From the IMG/VR virus record IMGVR_UViG_3300044732_002244, positions 1-30,257 of that record: a stretch of DNA of 30,257 nucleotides. One strand, given 5' to 3'. The notes beneath the pieces were generated by a model. That model searched no databases and was not told the origin of the DNA. It worked only from the letters and a program-made list of their open reading frames with translations. The position numbers were made by a program, and so were the translations under genes. Positions 9,701 to 16,805 of this stretch are shown one piece after another. The DNA is from a virus. The first letter of the stretch is position 1. Each line of letters starts with the position of its first letter.

Positions 9701-11474
9701 TATAGCTATAGGTATCATGGCTCTTTCTGTCGCACTTCTCGGCACGATTGGTGTTGAAAAGCTTATTACTGGCGTCCTTGGCATAGCAGTTATGCTTGGT
9801 ATATTGGCTGTTGCGGCCAACTTGATGAGCGGTTCCCTTGCTGGGGCAGCTGCTATTGTTATTCTTTCTGGTGCAATGTGGGTTCTTTCTCGTGTAATCA
9901 TAGAGCTCGCTAAACTTAGTCTGAAAGAAGTTGGTATAGCGATATTGGCTCTGGCAGCAGCACTTGCAGTTCTTGGGCTAATGGCATTTGTCCTACAGCC
10001 AGTTATTCCTGCAATAGTCGCACTTGGCGTCGGCCTTATGGCGCTTGGACTTGCGTTTGCACTTGTTGGAGCTGGCGCATATCTGGTCGCTGAGGCATTT
10101 AAGATATTTGCCGAGGCTGGGACCAAGGGTCTAACTGTATTTTCTGGTATGCTTGCCGCTATCGGCGGGGCTCTACCTGCAATAATAGAAGGATTTGTCA
10201 TTGGTCTTATTAGTGGTCTTACCAGGATTCTACAAGCGGCTCCAGCTCTTGTCGGAGCAATAGTAAAGATATTTGGGGCTATTCTTGACGGAATAATTAC
10301 AATTCTACCAAAGGTTGGGAAACTTTTCGGTGAGTTGATCGATCTTATTGCGCAAATAGTTATTGAAAAAGCACCCATTATCGTTCTGGCTGGGCTTAGC
10401 CTTCTTCAGTCGCTTCTTGACGGCATAAAGCAGAAGATACCCGAGCTTGTTACAACGGTTGGCGATATAATAGTTACTTTCTTGGACACTTTGAGCGAGC
10501 AGCTTGATGATATAATTGATGCGGGAGCAAATCTTATCGTTTCGCTTCTTAAGGGCATCGCCGAAAATATGAAAAAGGTTATTGATGCGGGCACAATAGT
10601 TGTCGTTGCTATGCTCAATGGAATAAGCAAAAACGTTACTACTCTTATCACGGCTGGCGCAAACCTCATTATCAGCATAATGAAAGGTATCGGCGACAAC
10701 CTAGACCGCATAATTACAGAAGGCGTTAAGGTTATTCTGAAGTTCCTGGACGGCATCCAGAGGAACCTTTTCCTTATTATCAACGCAGGTTGGAATCTAG
10801 TTCTTAGCATTCTTGACGGTCTTACAAACAGCATCAGAACAAACGCTCCTATATTTAGGCAAAAAGCAAAAGAGCTTGTCGAGGCTATTATTGAGGGCTT
10901 TGGGTTTGATCTTAAACAGATCAAGCGAATCAAAGATGCTATGCTCAAGCCCTTCACCGCGGCTTGGGACGGAGTCAAAAACCTGTTCGGCTGGAACTCT
11001 CCCGCTAAAGCAGCAACAGATCTTGCTGGTGGTTTGGCGGAAGGTCTTCAGCTTGGTCTAAAGCAGAACACAAGAAGTTCTGTAACCGACATGGAGCGTT
11101 ACGGTTATAAGGTTAAAACTGCTCTTGAAAAGTCAATTAGTGATGCCAATCTTAAAATGAGTGGTATTTCTAACTTCAACCCTGTCATAGCTCCAGTTCT
11201 TGACCTCTCTGGTGTGAGAAGTGAAGCAAGTAAGCTTGACGGGATATTGGGGACCAGTGCTATATCTGCAGCAGTTTCTTATGACCAGGCGTCTGTTGTC
11301 TCGGCACTTTCCGAGCAGGTAGCCGCACTAACGTCTGCTCCAACAACCACTTCTCCGACCGAGATAAGGTTTGAGCAGAACAACTACTCACCAGAGGCCC
11401 TCTCTGTCAATGATATTTATCGTCAGACCAGAAGCCAGATCGAGCTTGCAAAGCAGGAGTTGAATGTTTCATGA
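6744..11474 (+). CDS. Tape measure protein, 1576 aa
   Basis: This very long protein scaffolds tail assembly and sets tail length. At about 1.5 angstroms per residue it implies a tail of some 230-240 nm. Residues 1-75 are a polar start with QEKVSATQKNLEGLKQSL. The conserved tape-measure core includes SGSVKLMDWNSVVNAGMGGE near residue 212. Residues about 740-1130 hold a run of strongly hydrophobic segments typical of tape measures that insert into the host membrane. Near residues 1250-1370 there are about five degenerate 24-residue repeats (pattern IIDAGANLIVSLLKGI). The end has the usual GWNSPAKAATDLAGGLAEGL motif. The gene is coupled at both ends by ATGA overlaps. Bases 8080-8500 are clearly more AT-rich than the flanking sequence, which suggests internal recombination. 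Confidence 0.93.
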   Translation: MTTIDNRVVSMKFDNAGFQEKVSATQKNLEGLKQSLNFTGTGASLADIQTGLNRINLGPLSVAVDGVSTKFLALATAGVAALGTIVSKATSAGAQIVKSLAITPILDGYREYETNMTSIQTILANTKSKGSNLADVNRALDELNEYSDKTIYNFGEMTKNIGTFTAAGVDLDKSVLSIKGIANLAALSGSNSQQASTAMYQLSQSIASGSVKLMDWNSVVNAGMGGEVFQKALFETGKQMKTIAGVPMDMTFEQWTKAGNTFRGSLEKGWLTADVLTTTLSAFTGDLDAAQLKAAGYTDQQVKDMMMLAETAKAAATDVKTATQLVQVVKESIGSGWSQSFRTIVGDFEESKKLFSGLYGYFNGIIGNSAEARNNLLAGWKAFGGRDTLVQALTLGLNALQTAVAPIRLAFREFFPKTTALQLINFTNGIRDLMLRLTAGQGTVNTIYRIFSTFFSTLKVGWIIIKGLFSILSSIFGVFGSVVGEVLRVTSVFGGGITDLNKKLISGGLSSIFEKISSAISGFGNIVISILSPAVDKIIILINAARSSIGDFLSILDDMLGAGGKLTAGFEKIKSFFANLFPKDTADSAKNVTDSVGIVEKALGKLGAVGDYLQKMWDKIVSAFSGAGQQLAGVGDFFVSAWEAVVAVFNSASRAISNAIDSVKNVVKELWDGIAAAFSSDAFSNVTKGVSVGFLGGLLFYFRKFVNEGLNFNISTGLLDSVKEAIGAFTGKLEAMQNNIKADTLMKIAKAVAVLTASVVVLAFIDSKKLAAAMTAIVAGFAALVGTMQAINKVGLAGGKLIALAVGLTFLSTAILVLSIAMKIMSTLSWGEIARGLVGLAGVLYLIIGAANALENETADMIQASIAIIAISIAIRILAVAVGAFAAMSWKEIGTGLAGVAGSLALVIAAMKLMPKDGESKAATIIALALAIKVVANVVEQFGSMDTKTIVQGLLGVAATLAIIVIAIRSFPKEMLKIGGQLIAISIAIGIMALSVALLGTIGVEKLITGVLGIAVMLGILAVAANLMSGSLAGAAAIVILSGAMWVLSRVIIELAKLSLKEVGIAILALAAALAVLGLMAFVLQPVIPAIVALGVGLMALGLAFALVGAGAYLVAEAFKIFAEAGTKGLTVFSGMLAAIGGALPAIIEGFVIGLISGLTRILQAAPALVGAIVKIFGAILDGIITILPKVGKLFGELIDLIAQIVIEKAPIIVLAGLSLLQSLLDGIKQKIPELVTTVGDIIVTFLDTLSEQLDDIIDAGANLIVSLLKGIAENMKKVIDAGTIVVVAMLNGISKNVTTLITAGANLIISIMKGIGDNLDRIITEGVKVILKFLDGIQRNLFLIINAGWNLVLSILDGLTNSIRTNAPIFRQKAKELVEAIIEGFGFDLKQIKRIKDAMLKPFTAAWDGVKNLFGWNSPAKAATDLAGGLAEGLQLGLKQNTRSSVTDMERYGYKVKTALEKSISDANLKMSGISNFNPVIAPVLDLSGVRSEASKLDGILGTSAISAAVSYDQASVVSALSEQVAALTSAPTTTSPTEIRFEQNNYSPEALSVNDIYRQTRSQIELAKQELNVS

Positions 11475-12334
11475 TTGCAAACAAGTTCAGGATAAGATCT
11501 GAGTCTTCTGGGGTTATAGCTACGTTTGACCTCTCTAGTATGACGCCGAACTCACCTTATATTCTAAAAGGTGTGACTGGGCTTAGTGCTAGCGACGTCA
11601 TGCCAATGAACTACGGTTCAAGTTTTACCGGTGTGCCTTATTACGAAATGTCTTTAGGAAACAGGGACATATCATTGAAAATTGGGTTGAATCCGGTATA
11701 TTCTGAGAGTGGAACAAGAGTCGATCTTCGTGACACCCTCTACAAAGCTATATATTCTGCTCGGGATCCTAGACTTTGGTTCGATATTTACAACGGAACA
11801 CTGCATGTCGCCACAATAGGTGGACTTGTCACGAAACTAGAGGCTTCGCATTTTACGGCAAAGCCGGATGTAGAACTGACAATAAGGTGTTCTGATCCAT
11901 TTTTTAAGGCCAACAGCAGGACTGAGATAGAGACAACGAACTACAACCAGCTTCCGCATCTTGTCGTAGACTACAACAACGGAACGGCTCCTGTCGGGTT
12001 CAGGGCTTCGTTCCAGCTAAACAGCTCTGCGGATTCTTTTGGCTTTTTGTCTGGTGACGACTGCTGGGAGTTTATCGTAGAGCACGAGTTTCTTGCTGGA
12101 GACATAGTATATTTTTCCAGTGAGTATGGCGAAAAGAACATATATTCTTACAGCCCCTCGCTTCACACTTCAACTTTTAGTGGAATAACAAGACTCGCCG
12201 ACAAGCTGACAAGTACGGCAATATGGCCTGTTTTGTTCCCTGGAACGAACAGTTTTGAGTTGACCGCTCCTCCGGGAGTTTCTAACTTCACGCTTGTGAC
12301 CTGCTCATACCATGCTTCTTTCTGGGGGGTGTAA
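11471..12334 (+). CDS. Distal tail protein-like (Dit / siphovirus tail component), 287 aa
   Basis: The gene directly follows the tape measure with an ATGA overlap, the usual place of the distal tail protein that forms the hub at the tail tip. The N-terminal domain holds PYILKGVTGLSASDVMPMNY, YEMSLGNRDISLKIGL and DLRDTLYKAIYSARDPRLWF, a pattern common in the siphovirus tail-component family. The region with LTIRCSDPFFKA is characteristic of the end of that domain. The C-terminal part is beta-rich and may be a galectin-like or carbohydrate-binding add-on. It is coupled to the next gene by TAATG. The length of 287 aa fits Dit proteins. Confidence 0.78.
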   Translation: MIANKFRIRSESSGVIATFDLSSMTPNSPYILKGVTGLSASDVMPMNYGSSFTGVPYYEMSLGNRDISLKIGLNPVYSESGTRVDLRDTLYKAIYSARDPRLWFDIYNGTLHVATIGGLVTKLEASHFTAKPDVELTIRCSDPFFKANSRTEIETTNYNQLPHLVVDYNNGTAPVGFRASFQLNSSADSFGFLSGDDCWEFIVEHEFLAGDIVYFSSEYGEKNIYSYSPSLHTSTFSGITRLADKLTSTAIWPVLFPGTNSFELTAPPGVSNFTLVTCSYHASFWGV

Positions 12335-13443
12335 TGCTTGACCTGTTTACTATGGACCGATATTTCAGTCAGGGTAAAGTTCTCAACGGGCTGAAGAACA
12401 TTGTGTGGACCGAGCGCTACAACACATACTCGGACTTCAAGATAGTTTCGGACGATGTCCAAAAGATCACCAAAGAGTTGCCTCTAGGCACATATTTGTC
12501 GCATTCAAAAACTCGTGAAGTGATGGTTGTAGAAGACATCGAGATTTCGAAGAACAGCGGCGAAGCGCCAACCATATCAGTCACCGGTCGAAGCATAGAA
12601 GCTGTTCTACTCGAAAGCCGGATATCTCTTCCTAACATGCGAGAAGGACAGTTTTCTTCTGCAGGAGAAGATCTTGTCACGAACCAGTATGTTCTAAACA
12701 ACATAAGTTCTTGGCACCAGGCAGCCCAGCTGATAATTGACCATTTGATCGATCCTGAGTTCTTATTCTGGTCGAACAATGCGATAGACAACATAGCTTG
12801 CTACACGACCATATCTGGGATAGAGCAGGACCGCCTTTCTCGTGTCGTCGAGCCAGGTGTTCTTTACGAAAAAGTCCTTGAAATTCTAAAAGTATCTAAT
12901 TCAGGTCTGAAGACGATGCGCCCAGAATCTGGTTTTGGAAAGCTCGACCTTGTCATACACCAAGGCGAAGACATCAGTGATTCGGTCAGTTTCTCTTCTG
13001 TTCTTGGAGACCTTGACTCAATCTCATATTTTTGGTCTTCAAGAAGCTACAAGAATGCGGCATTTTCTCGAGGGACAAAGGCTTCTTCGTACTATATTCC
13101 GCTAGAAAACACTCCTTTCGAGCCTGTTGGTGTAGATTTAAAGTGGGTGTATGCGGATGCTGGGTCTATAACGGATGACGGAAACCCGCAGCAGTACCAG
13201 GAGCAGGTCTCTGCGCGCGCAAGAGAAGCACTCGCGGCAAACCCAAGAACAACAATAACACAGGCAAAAGTCGCAAAAGACACTTCGTTTGTTTACAATC
13301 GCGACTACTTTATTGGTGACATAGTCGGTATATTTGGCGACTACGACACCGAGACAAAGATGCGTGTCAACGAATTCAGCTGGTCGATAGACCAGGACAA
13401 AATTGAAGGTTATCCTTCTCTTTCACCAGTAGAAACGGCGTAA
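12334..13443 (+). CDS. ReqiPepy6 Gp37-like tail protein, 369 aa
   Basis: The N-terminus (MLDLFTMDRYFSQGKVLNGL, IVWTERYNTYSDFKIV) followed by GTYLSHSKTREVMVVEDIEI and TGRSIEAVLLESR matches the siphovirus ReqiPepy6 Gp37-like family. Its members follow the distal tail gene and resemble baseplate-hub or tail-associated-lysin N-terminal domains. The C-terminal part includes ARAREALAANPRTTITQAKV, DYFIGDIVGIFGDYDTETKM and VNEFSWSIDQD, as in hub proteins. No lysin domain is attached. It is the last recognisable tail gene in the window and is coupled to the previous one by TAATG. Confidence 0.82.
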   Translation: MLDLFTMDRYFSQGKVLNGLKNIVWTERYNTYSDFKIVSDDVQKITKELPLGTYLSHSKTREVMVVEDIEISKNSGEAPTISVTGRSIEAVLLESRISLPNMREGQFSSAGEDLVTNQYVLNNISSWHQAAQLIIDHLIDPEFLFWSNNAIDNIACYTTISGIEQDRLSRVVEPGVLYEKVLEILKVSNSGLKTMRPESGFGKLDLVIHQGEDISDSVSFSSVLGDLDSISYFWSSRSYKNAAFSRGTKASSYYIPLENTPFEPVGVDLKWVYADAGSITDDGNPQQYQEQVSARAREALAANPRTTITQAKVAKDTSFVYNRDYFIGDIVGIFGDYDTETKMRVNEFSWSIDQDKIEGYPSLSPVETA

Positions 13444-13452
13444 AGGGGCGAA

Positions 13453-13803
13453 ATGGTAGTAAACAATTCTGCGGCAATAATAATTAGCACGATTACAGCA
13501 CTGCTTGCCTCTTCCGGGTTCTGGGCATTCATAATGTCTCGAAATACCCAGAAGAGTGCGACCGTTCGGCTAATAATGGGCCTCGGCTACAGTAAAGCGA
13601 TAGAACTCGGTATAAAGTATATCGACAGAGGCTATGTTACAGACGATGAACTTGCCGACTACAGGAAATACTTGTACGAACCCTACGTAGAACTTGGCGG
13701 AAATGGCGTTGTAGAGCGAATAATGACAGAAGTTATGGCGCTTCCGATAAAACACCACAAGTCAGACTTTACAATAGATATGCGAAGGATTGATGATATA
13801 TGA
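13453..13803 (+). CDS. Small membrane protein, possible lysis accessory, 116 aa
   Basis: The RBS AAAGGGG lies 6 bases before the ATG. An N-terminal membrane segment (about residues 8-28, AAIIISTITALLASSGFWAF) is followed by a soluble region, LIMGLGYSKAIELGIKYIDR, then YRKYLYEPYVELGGNGVVER and MTEVMALPIK. Phage proteins with a membrane start and this Y..Y.ELGGNG pattern are often found beside holins in Gram-positive phages; I recall this from memory, not from a search. Its end overlaps the holin start. A holin partner or antiholin role is possible but unproven. Confidence 0.65.
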   Translation: MVVNNSAAIIISTITALLASSGFWAFIMSRNTQKSATVRLIMGLGYSKAIELGIKYIDRGYVTDDELADYRKYLYEPYVELGGNGVVERIMTEVMALPIKHHKSDFTIDMRRIDDI

Positions 13804-14207
13804 GCACTGAAGAGAGCGGTTACGGAGAGTACACTCCTGACGAGTACGACTTTGTCGATGATTCTTGGACTGAGCCCAAGGGGCCGTTCTTGAGCGATGC
13901 CGTGTTTAGAAAGCTTCGGATATTTGTCGAGATACTCCTTCCCGCGGTGTCTACACTATATTTTACCCTGGCACAGATCTGGGGATTCCCGAACCCGGAG
14001 AAGGTTGTCGGCTCGATTGCCGCCATAACGACCTTCTTAGGTCTTATTCTTCGCAGTGCTCGTAAGTCGTACAACAAGAGCGACGCTAAGTATGATGGTC
14101 ACCTTAACGTGGTCGAGGAAGATGGTAAAAAGGTGTTTTCGCTAGACCTGATGTCAGACCCAGAGAAGTTGGCTGACAAGAAAGATATCCTGTTCAAGGT
14201 TCAGTAA
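13800..14207 (+). CDS. Holin, r1t type, 135 aa
   Basis: After an acidic, soluble N-terminus of about 35 residues come two membrane segments, about 41-60 (VEILLPAVSTLYFTLAQIWG) and 68-86 (VVGSIAAITTFLGLILRSAR). The motif LPA..TLYF.LA.IWG.P...KVVG.IAA..TFLG is the hallmark of the r1t holin family, which makes membrane lesions that start host lysis. The usual order of lysis genes after tail genes is kept. No endolysin gene lies next to it, so the endolysin is probably outside the window unless the small transglycosylase-like protein at 28501 serves. The start overlaps the previous gene by 4 bases (ATGA). Confidence 0.85.
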   Translation: MSTEESGYGEYTPDEYDFVDDSWTEPKGPFLSDAVFRKLRIFVEILLPAVSTLYFTLAQIWGFPNPEKVVGSIAAITTFLGLILRSARKSYNKSDAKYDGHLNVVEEDGKKVFSLDLMSDPEKLADKKDILFKVQ

Positions 14208-14232
14208 TCGTAAAGATTACACACATTATAGT
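14208..14232 (+). promoter_or_regulatory. Phage promoter P1 (TCGTAA-13 bp-TATAGT)
   Basis: TCGTAA at 14208-14213, ATTACAC inside the spacer, and TATAGT at 14227-14232. It lies directly after the holin stop and starts the transcript for the 97-aa membrane protein at 14258. It is the leftmost of 12 copies and marks the boundary between the long virion operon and the cassette region. Confidence 0.8.
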
Positions 14233-14257
14233 GAGAGAACCATCGAAAGGATATTTG

Positions 14258-14551
14258 ATGTTTGGAAAATCACCTAGAGTTGAAAACGTCAAGCTGGACG
14301 CGGCCATGAACCGTGTACTGGACGATATGGACGGCGTTGATACCAATGACGAAGGATATTCCGAGCTTCTGTCACACCTGGAACGGCTGAGCAAGCTCAG
14401 GACGCACGAGCGTCCTTGGCGAGTCAGCCCCGACACGGTTGTGATGGTTGCCGGAAACCTCATCGGCATTGCGATCATCGTCTCATTCGAGCAGTCGCAC
14501 GCACTGACCACCAAAGCTGTCGGGTTCATCTCGAAGCTGAAGACTCCCTAG
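14258..14551 (+). CDS. Small membrane protein, 97 aa
   Basis: The ATG at 14258 has GAAAGGA 6 bases upstream. The in-frame GTG at 14231 would lie in the promoter's initiation region. Residues 1-60 are soluble (MFGKSPRVENVKLDAAMNRV, then EGYSELLSHLERLSKL), and SPDTVVMVAGNLIGIAIIVS forms one membrane segment at about 60-80. I recall similar small proteins (..VSADTV..V.ANL.GI..I..FE..H..T.KA.GF) in many actinophages; their role is unknown. Its codons are mostly C- or G-ending, which suggests high expression. A strong terminator follows at 14582, so it forms a one-gene transcript from P1. Confidence 0.8.
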   Translation: MFGKSPRVENVKLDAAMNRVLDDMDGVDTNDEGYSELLSHLERLSKLRTHERPWRVSPDTVVMVAGNLIGIAIIVSFEQSHALTTKAVGFISKLKTP

Positions 14552-14581
14552 TCAACGACTTAAGGGGTTCGAACAAACACG

Positions 14582-14628
14582 GAAGCCGTGCAGGACTATA
14601 GTAATGTCTTGCACGGCTTCTATGTTTT
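14582..14628 (+). terminator. Strong intrinsic terminator
   Basis: The arms GAAGCCGTGCAGGAC (14582-14596) and GTCTTGCACGGCTTC (14606-14620) pair over 15 bp with one G-U, around a 9-base loop. TATGTTTT follows. It ends the transcript of the 97-aa membrane protein. It differs in sequence from the repeated terminator used further right. Confidence 0.9.
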
Positions 14629-14649
14629 ACATGGATTATCATTTTTGCC

Positions 14650-14674
14650 TCGTAAAAATTACACCGTTTATAGT
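14650..14674 (+). promoter_or_regulatory. Phage promoter P2 (TCGTAA-13 bp-TATAGT)
   Basis: TCGTAA at 14650-14655, AATTACACC inside the spacer, and TATAGT at 14669-14674. Transcription should begin near the GAGAAG that forms the 5' arm of the folded leader at 14675-14779. Confidence 0.8.
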
Positions 14675-14790
14675 GAGAAGAGACAAGACACGAATGTGCG
14701 GGTGCAAGACCCGCCTGTCTGGTGCGGGAGCAAAACCGCTAAACTACAGTTTTCGTTGGGCTGTAGACCCTTGCTTCTCATTTTACTTTT
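14675..14790 (+). promoter_or_regulatory. Folded 5' leader RNA (cloverleaf-like), leader 1
   Basis: GAGAAG (14675-14680) pairs with CTTCTC (14774-14779), extended by CAAG (14684-14687) with CTTG (14770-14773). This closing stem encloses three hairpins: GCGGGT/ACCCGC (14698-14714), GCGG/CCGC (14724-14739) and CTACAG/CTGTAG (14744-14766). The closing stem is followed by ATTTTACTTTT and then the RBS GGAG for the gene at 14810. The first base of the stem lies where P2 should start transcription, so the mature 5' end would be base-paired. Stabiliser, attenuator or protein-binding leader are all possible. Confidence 0.7.
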
Positions 14791-14809
14791 CACACAACTA
14801 GGAGAAAAA

Positions 14810-15121
14810 ATGAAGGAAAAAGTCAAGAAGTTTCTAAAGGACAACAAGAACGACCTAATCGACAGCGCTGTGATCGGCGTCGGCTTTGGCGTGGCTCTTT
14901 GTGCTACTTACGTAGTTGGGCGACGCCTCGGGTATGATGCCGCAAAGAAAGACTTTTACGTCGTTAGCGGCGATATCTACCAGGCTTTTAGTGGTGACCG
15001 CACCCGGACGGCGATCATCGTACGCCTTAAGAACTCAGACCCAGTTATCCTAGAGAGCGCTGGAGGATCTGGGATCCTTTCCGTCGTTCCGGAAGTCGTT
15101 AAGGATGTTACTGAAGGCTAG
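14810..15121 (+). CDS. Small membrane protein, 103 aa
   Basis: The ATG at 14810 follows TAGGAGAAAAA. The longer frame from 14588 runs through the terminator, promoter P2 and the leader, so it is not used. A lysine-rich start (MKEKVKKFLKDNKNDLIDSA) precedes one membrane segment (AVIGVGFGVALCATYVVGRR, about 20-39). A short beta-rich tail with AIIVRLKNSDPVILES follows. Function is unknown. An 18-base perfect palindrome spans the stop codon, and a terminator of the repeated family follows. Confidence 0.75.
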   Translation: MKEKVKKFLKDNKNDLIDSAVIGVGFGVALCATYVVGRRLGYDAAKKDFYVVSGDIYQAFSGDRTRTAIIVRLKNSDPVILESAGGSGILSVVPEVVKDVTEG

Positions 15122-15128
15122 CCTTCAG
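15111..15128 (+). repeat. Perfect 18-bp palindrome over a stop codon
   Basis: CTGAAGGCTAGCCTTCAG reads the same on both strands and includes the TAG stop of the 103-aa gene. As RNA it could pair only with another copy or as a tight hairpin, so it may be a protein-binding site or an extra 3' barrier next to the terminator. Confidence 0.7.
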
Positions 15129-15129
15129 G

Positions 15130-15158
15130 CCTAGGATCCTACATGGATTCTAGGTTTT
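15130..15158 (+). terminator. Repeated-family terminator T2
   Basis: CCTAGGATCC (15130-15139) pairs with GGATTCTAGG (15145-15154) around TACAT, then TTTT. It belongs to a dispersed family whose 3' arm is ATGGATTCTAGG. Promoter P3 begins 5 bases later. Confidence 0.85.
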
Positions 15159-15162
15159 CCAT

Positions 15163-15187
15163 TCGTAAAAAATACATGCCATATAAT
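15163..15187 (+). promoter_or_regulatory. Phage promoter P3 (TCGTAA-13 bp-TATAAT)
   Basis: TCGTAA at 15163-15168, AATACATGCC in the spacer, and TATAAT at 15182-15187. It drives the transcript with leader 2 and the 249-aa membrane protein. Confidence 0.82.
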
Positions 15188-15273
15188 GAGAGGAGACAAA
15201 CTAAACTCGGACCTAGTCCGACGCTAGAACGTTCGAAAGAACGGTTTCCTTCTCATTTATTTTTTCTTTTCAC
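15188..15273 (+). promoter_or_regulatory. Folded 5' leader RNA, leader 2
   Basis: GAGAGGA (15188-15194) pairs with TCCTTCTC (15247-15254) with one bulged U. Inside are TCGGAC/GTCCGA (15207-15221, 3-base loop) and CGTTC-GAAA-GAACG (15230-15243), a hairpin with a GNRA tetraloop. A U-rich run (ATTTATTTTTTCTTTT) follows. The layout matches leaders 1 and 3: the closing stem starts at the expected +1, internal hairpins follow, and the 3' arm ends in CTC before a U-rich stretch. Confidence 0.7.
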
Positions 15274-15302
15274 AGCCAAACGAACAGGAGTCATATTTAG
15301 AC

Positions 15303-16052
15303 ATGGGGCTAAACCAGATAGTTTCATCGACAAAACAGTTAGCTCACGATAATTCGACCCAGATACTTAGTGCTATCGGCGTTGCGGGAACTGTCACTAC
15401 GGCATATTTGGCCGGGCGTGCGTCATATTTCGCCGCCTACATGGTCAACCGAGAAGAGGAAGAGCTTGATCGGACTCAGGACCCTCTGACCTTTAAAGAA
15501 AAAACTCAGCTTGTGTGGACCCTCTACGTGCCAGCTCTTGTATCTGGTGGTGCGACAGTAACTGCTATTATCATGGCAAATCGCATCAGCAGCAAAAGAA
15601 CTGCAGCGTATGCGGCCGCATATTCTGTTCTCGAGACCACGTTCGTGGAGTACCAGAACAAAGTTGTCGACGAGATAGGAAAGCGCCGGGAGCAGAACGT
15701 CAAGGACGAGATCGCTCAGGACCGCGTCAAAGCACTACCTCCGTCAAAAGAGCAGATCATTGTTACTTCTGGCGGTAAAGTGATGTGCTGCGAGTTGCAC
15801 ACCAGGCGATATTTCATGAGTGACATGGAGACTCTTAGGCGTGCCCAGAATGACATAAACGCAAAGATCATCCACGAACTGTATACGTCGATGAGCGAGT
15901 TCTATGACGCCATAGGCCTTCCTCACACGACTCACTCCGACAATCTTGGCTGGAACTCCGACAGACTGATGGAGCTTGTGTTCAGCACAGTTCTTTCTGA
16001 GGACGGAACTCCTTGTATTGCGTTTGACTACAACTATGTCAAGCCGATCTAG
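15303..16052 (+). CDS. Two-pass membrane protein of a conserved phage family (DUF6353-like), 249 aa
   Basis: The ATG at 15303 is preceded by AACAGGAG at about 11 bases. There are two membrane segments, about 20-40 (ILSAIGVAGTVTTAYLAGRA) and 70-93 (VWTLYVPALVSGGATVTAII). A long helix (YAAAYSVLETTFVEYQNKVV) and a C-terminal domain with MSEFYDAIGLPHTTHSDNLG and AFDYNYV follow. I assign it tentatively to DUF6353-type phage membrane proteins, a family of unknown function. The gene at 17473 has the same plan, and the C-terminal signature also appears in the gene at 16806. Expressed from P3 through a folded leader. Confidence 0.72.
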   Translation: MGLNQIVSSTKQLAHDNSTQILSAIGVAGTVTTAYLAGRASYFAAYMVNREEEELDRTQDPLTFKEKTQLVWTLYVPALVSGGATVTAIIMANRISSKRTAAYAAAYSVLETTFVEYQNKVVDEIGKRREQNVKDEIAQDRVKALPPSKEQIIVTSGGKVMCCELHTRRYFMSDMETLRRAQNDINAKIIHELYTSMSEFYDAIGLPHTTHSDNLGWNSDRLMELVFSTVLSEDGTPCIAFDYNYVKPI

Positions 16053-16077
16053 TCGTAATATTTCCATGGCATATAAT
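16053..16077 (+). promoter_or_regulatory. Phage promoter P4 (TCGTAA-13 bp-TATAAT)
   Basis: TCGTAA at 16053-16058 and TATAAT at 16072-16077, with TTTCCATGGC between. It begins directly after the stop codon at 16050-16052, with no terminator between, and drives the 57-aa gene. Confidence 0.82.
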
Positions 16078-16102
16078 GAGGAAACCCTACGAAAGGAATG
16101 TT

Positions 16103-16276
16103 ATGACTGAAGAGACTAGCCCGTTCAAGAAGATGCTTGCGGAGAAGCTGGACCCAGACAAGCTTGCTATCGGCCTGATCACGACTGTGGCCGGGTGGAT
16201 GGTTAGCGCTGCTGTGGCAACGGCTTACACCAAAATCGTCATTGAGCCTAAGTCACTCACCGAAACTACCGACTAG
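16103..16276 (+). CDS. Small single-pass membrane protein, 57 aa
   Basis: The ATG at 16103 has GAAAGGA about 6 bases upstream. The longer frame start at 16076 lies within the promoter's -10 box and cannot be in the transcript. The protein reads MTEETSPFKKMLAEKLDPDK, then one membrane segment (LAIGLITTVAGWMVSAAVAT, about 21-40) and a short polar tail. Its size and layout match the other cassette proteins to the right. Function is unknown. It is flanked by P4 and a repeated-family terminator. Confidence 0.78.
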   Translation: MTEETSPFKKMLAEKLDPDKLAIGLITTVAGWMVSAAVATAYTKIVIEPKSLTETTD

Positions 16277-16282
16277 AGTTAC

Positions 16283-16317
16283 CAAGGCTTAGAATCCAAC
16301 ATGGATTCTAGGCTTTT
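16283..16317 (+). terminator. Repeated-family terminator T3 (identical to T4)
   Basis: AAGGCTTAGAATCC pairs with GGATTCTAGGCTTT around AACAT (14 bp, with G-U pairs), then TTTTCATTTTT. The 35 bases are identical to those at 27498-27532, 11.2 kb away. No TCGTAA promoter follows, so the gene at 16343 must rely on read-through or another promoter. Confidence 0.85.
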
Positions 16318-16342
16318 CATTTTTCACAAACAAAGGAACAAA

Positions 16343-16795
16343 ATGTTAAAGAAGACCATTACGTACGAAGACTACAACGGAAACTCCGTTACTGAGTCTT
16401 TTTATTTTCACCTTTCCAAGCCTGAGCTCATTGAGCTTGAGGTCGACTACGACAAAGGTCTAGCTGCCGAGATCAACAAGATTGTCGAGACTGACAACAA
16501 CAAAGAGCTCATCGCCATATTCAAGCGGATCATCGCTCTTTCCTACGGCGTAAAGTCTGAGGACGGAAAGCGGTTCTCCAAGTCTGAGGATATTCGTAAC
16601 TCGTTCATGGAGACGGCTGCTTACAGCGAGCTTTTCATGGAGCTTGCGACTGACGCAGATGCGGCGGCAGAGTTCATCACGGGTCTTCTGCCCGCAGACA
16701 TGGCGGCAGAGGCCGAGAAGGCTCAGGCTGAGTCTGTCGTCTCAGCTCCTGCGCTAGAGGCGTCCGAAGAGAAAAACGAAACCCCTAACACCTGA
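16343..16795 (+). CDS. Conserved phage protein, possibly chaperone-like, 150 aa
   Basis: The ATG at 16343 follows AAAGGAACAAA. An in-frame ATG at 16301 lies inside terminator T3 and is rejected. The protein starts MLKKTITYEDYNGNSVTESF, YFHLSKPELIELEVDY, then IFKRIIALSYGVKSEDGKRF, SELFMELATDADAAAEFITG and LLPADM, and ends in an acidic, Ala/Glu-rich tail. I recall the ITY.D.NG...TE.FYF.L and SYG.KS.DG.RF patterns from widespread phage proteins sometimes placed near tail genes, but I am not sure of the function. It opens the operon that runs to the polymerase. Confidence 0.7.
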   Translation: MLKKTITYEDYNGNSVTESFYFHLSKPELIELEVDYDKGLAAEINKIVETDNNKELIAIFKRIIALSYGVKSEDGKRFSKSEDIRNSFMETAAYSELFMELATDADAAAEFITGLLPADMAAEAEKAQAESVVSAPALEASEEKNETPNT

Positions 16796-16805
16796 AAGGT
16801 AACTG

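Noticed and set aside
8843-10378. 511-codon open frame on the - strand
   Set aside because: It lies fully inside the tape measure, has a low-complexity Ile/Ala/Pro/Ser translation, and no RBS or neighbour supports it. It arises from the biased codons of the hydrophobic tape-measure segment.
14588-14809. N-terminal extension of the 103-aa gene
   Set aside because: The frame runs back through a terminator, promoter P2 and the folded leader. The RBS and ATG at 14810 are far better placed.
16301-16342. MDSRL... starts seen at several places (16301, 27516, 28456, 29742)
   Set aside because: They all come from the ATGGATTCTAGG arm of the repeated terminator read as codons. True starts lie downstream with an RBS.
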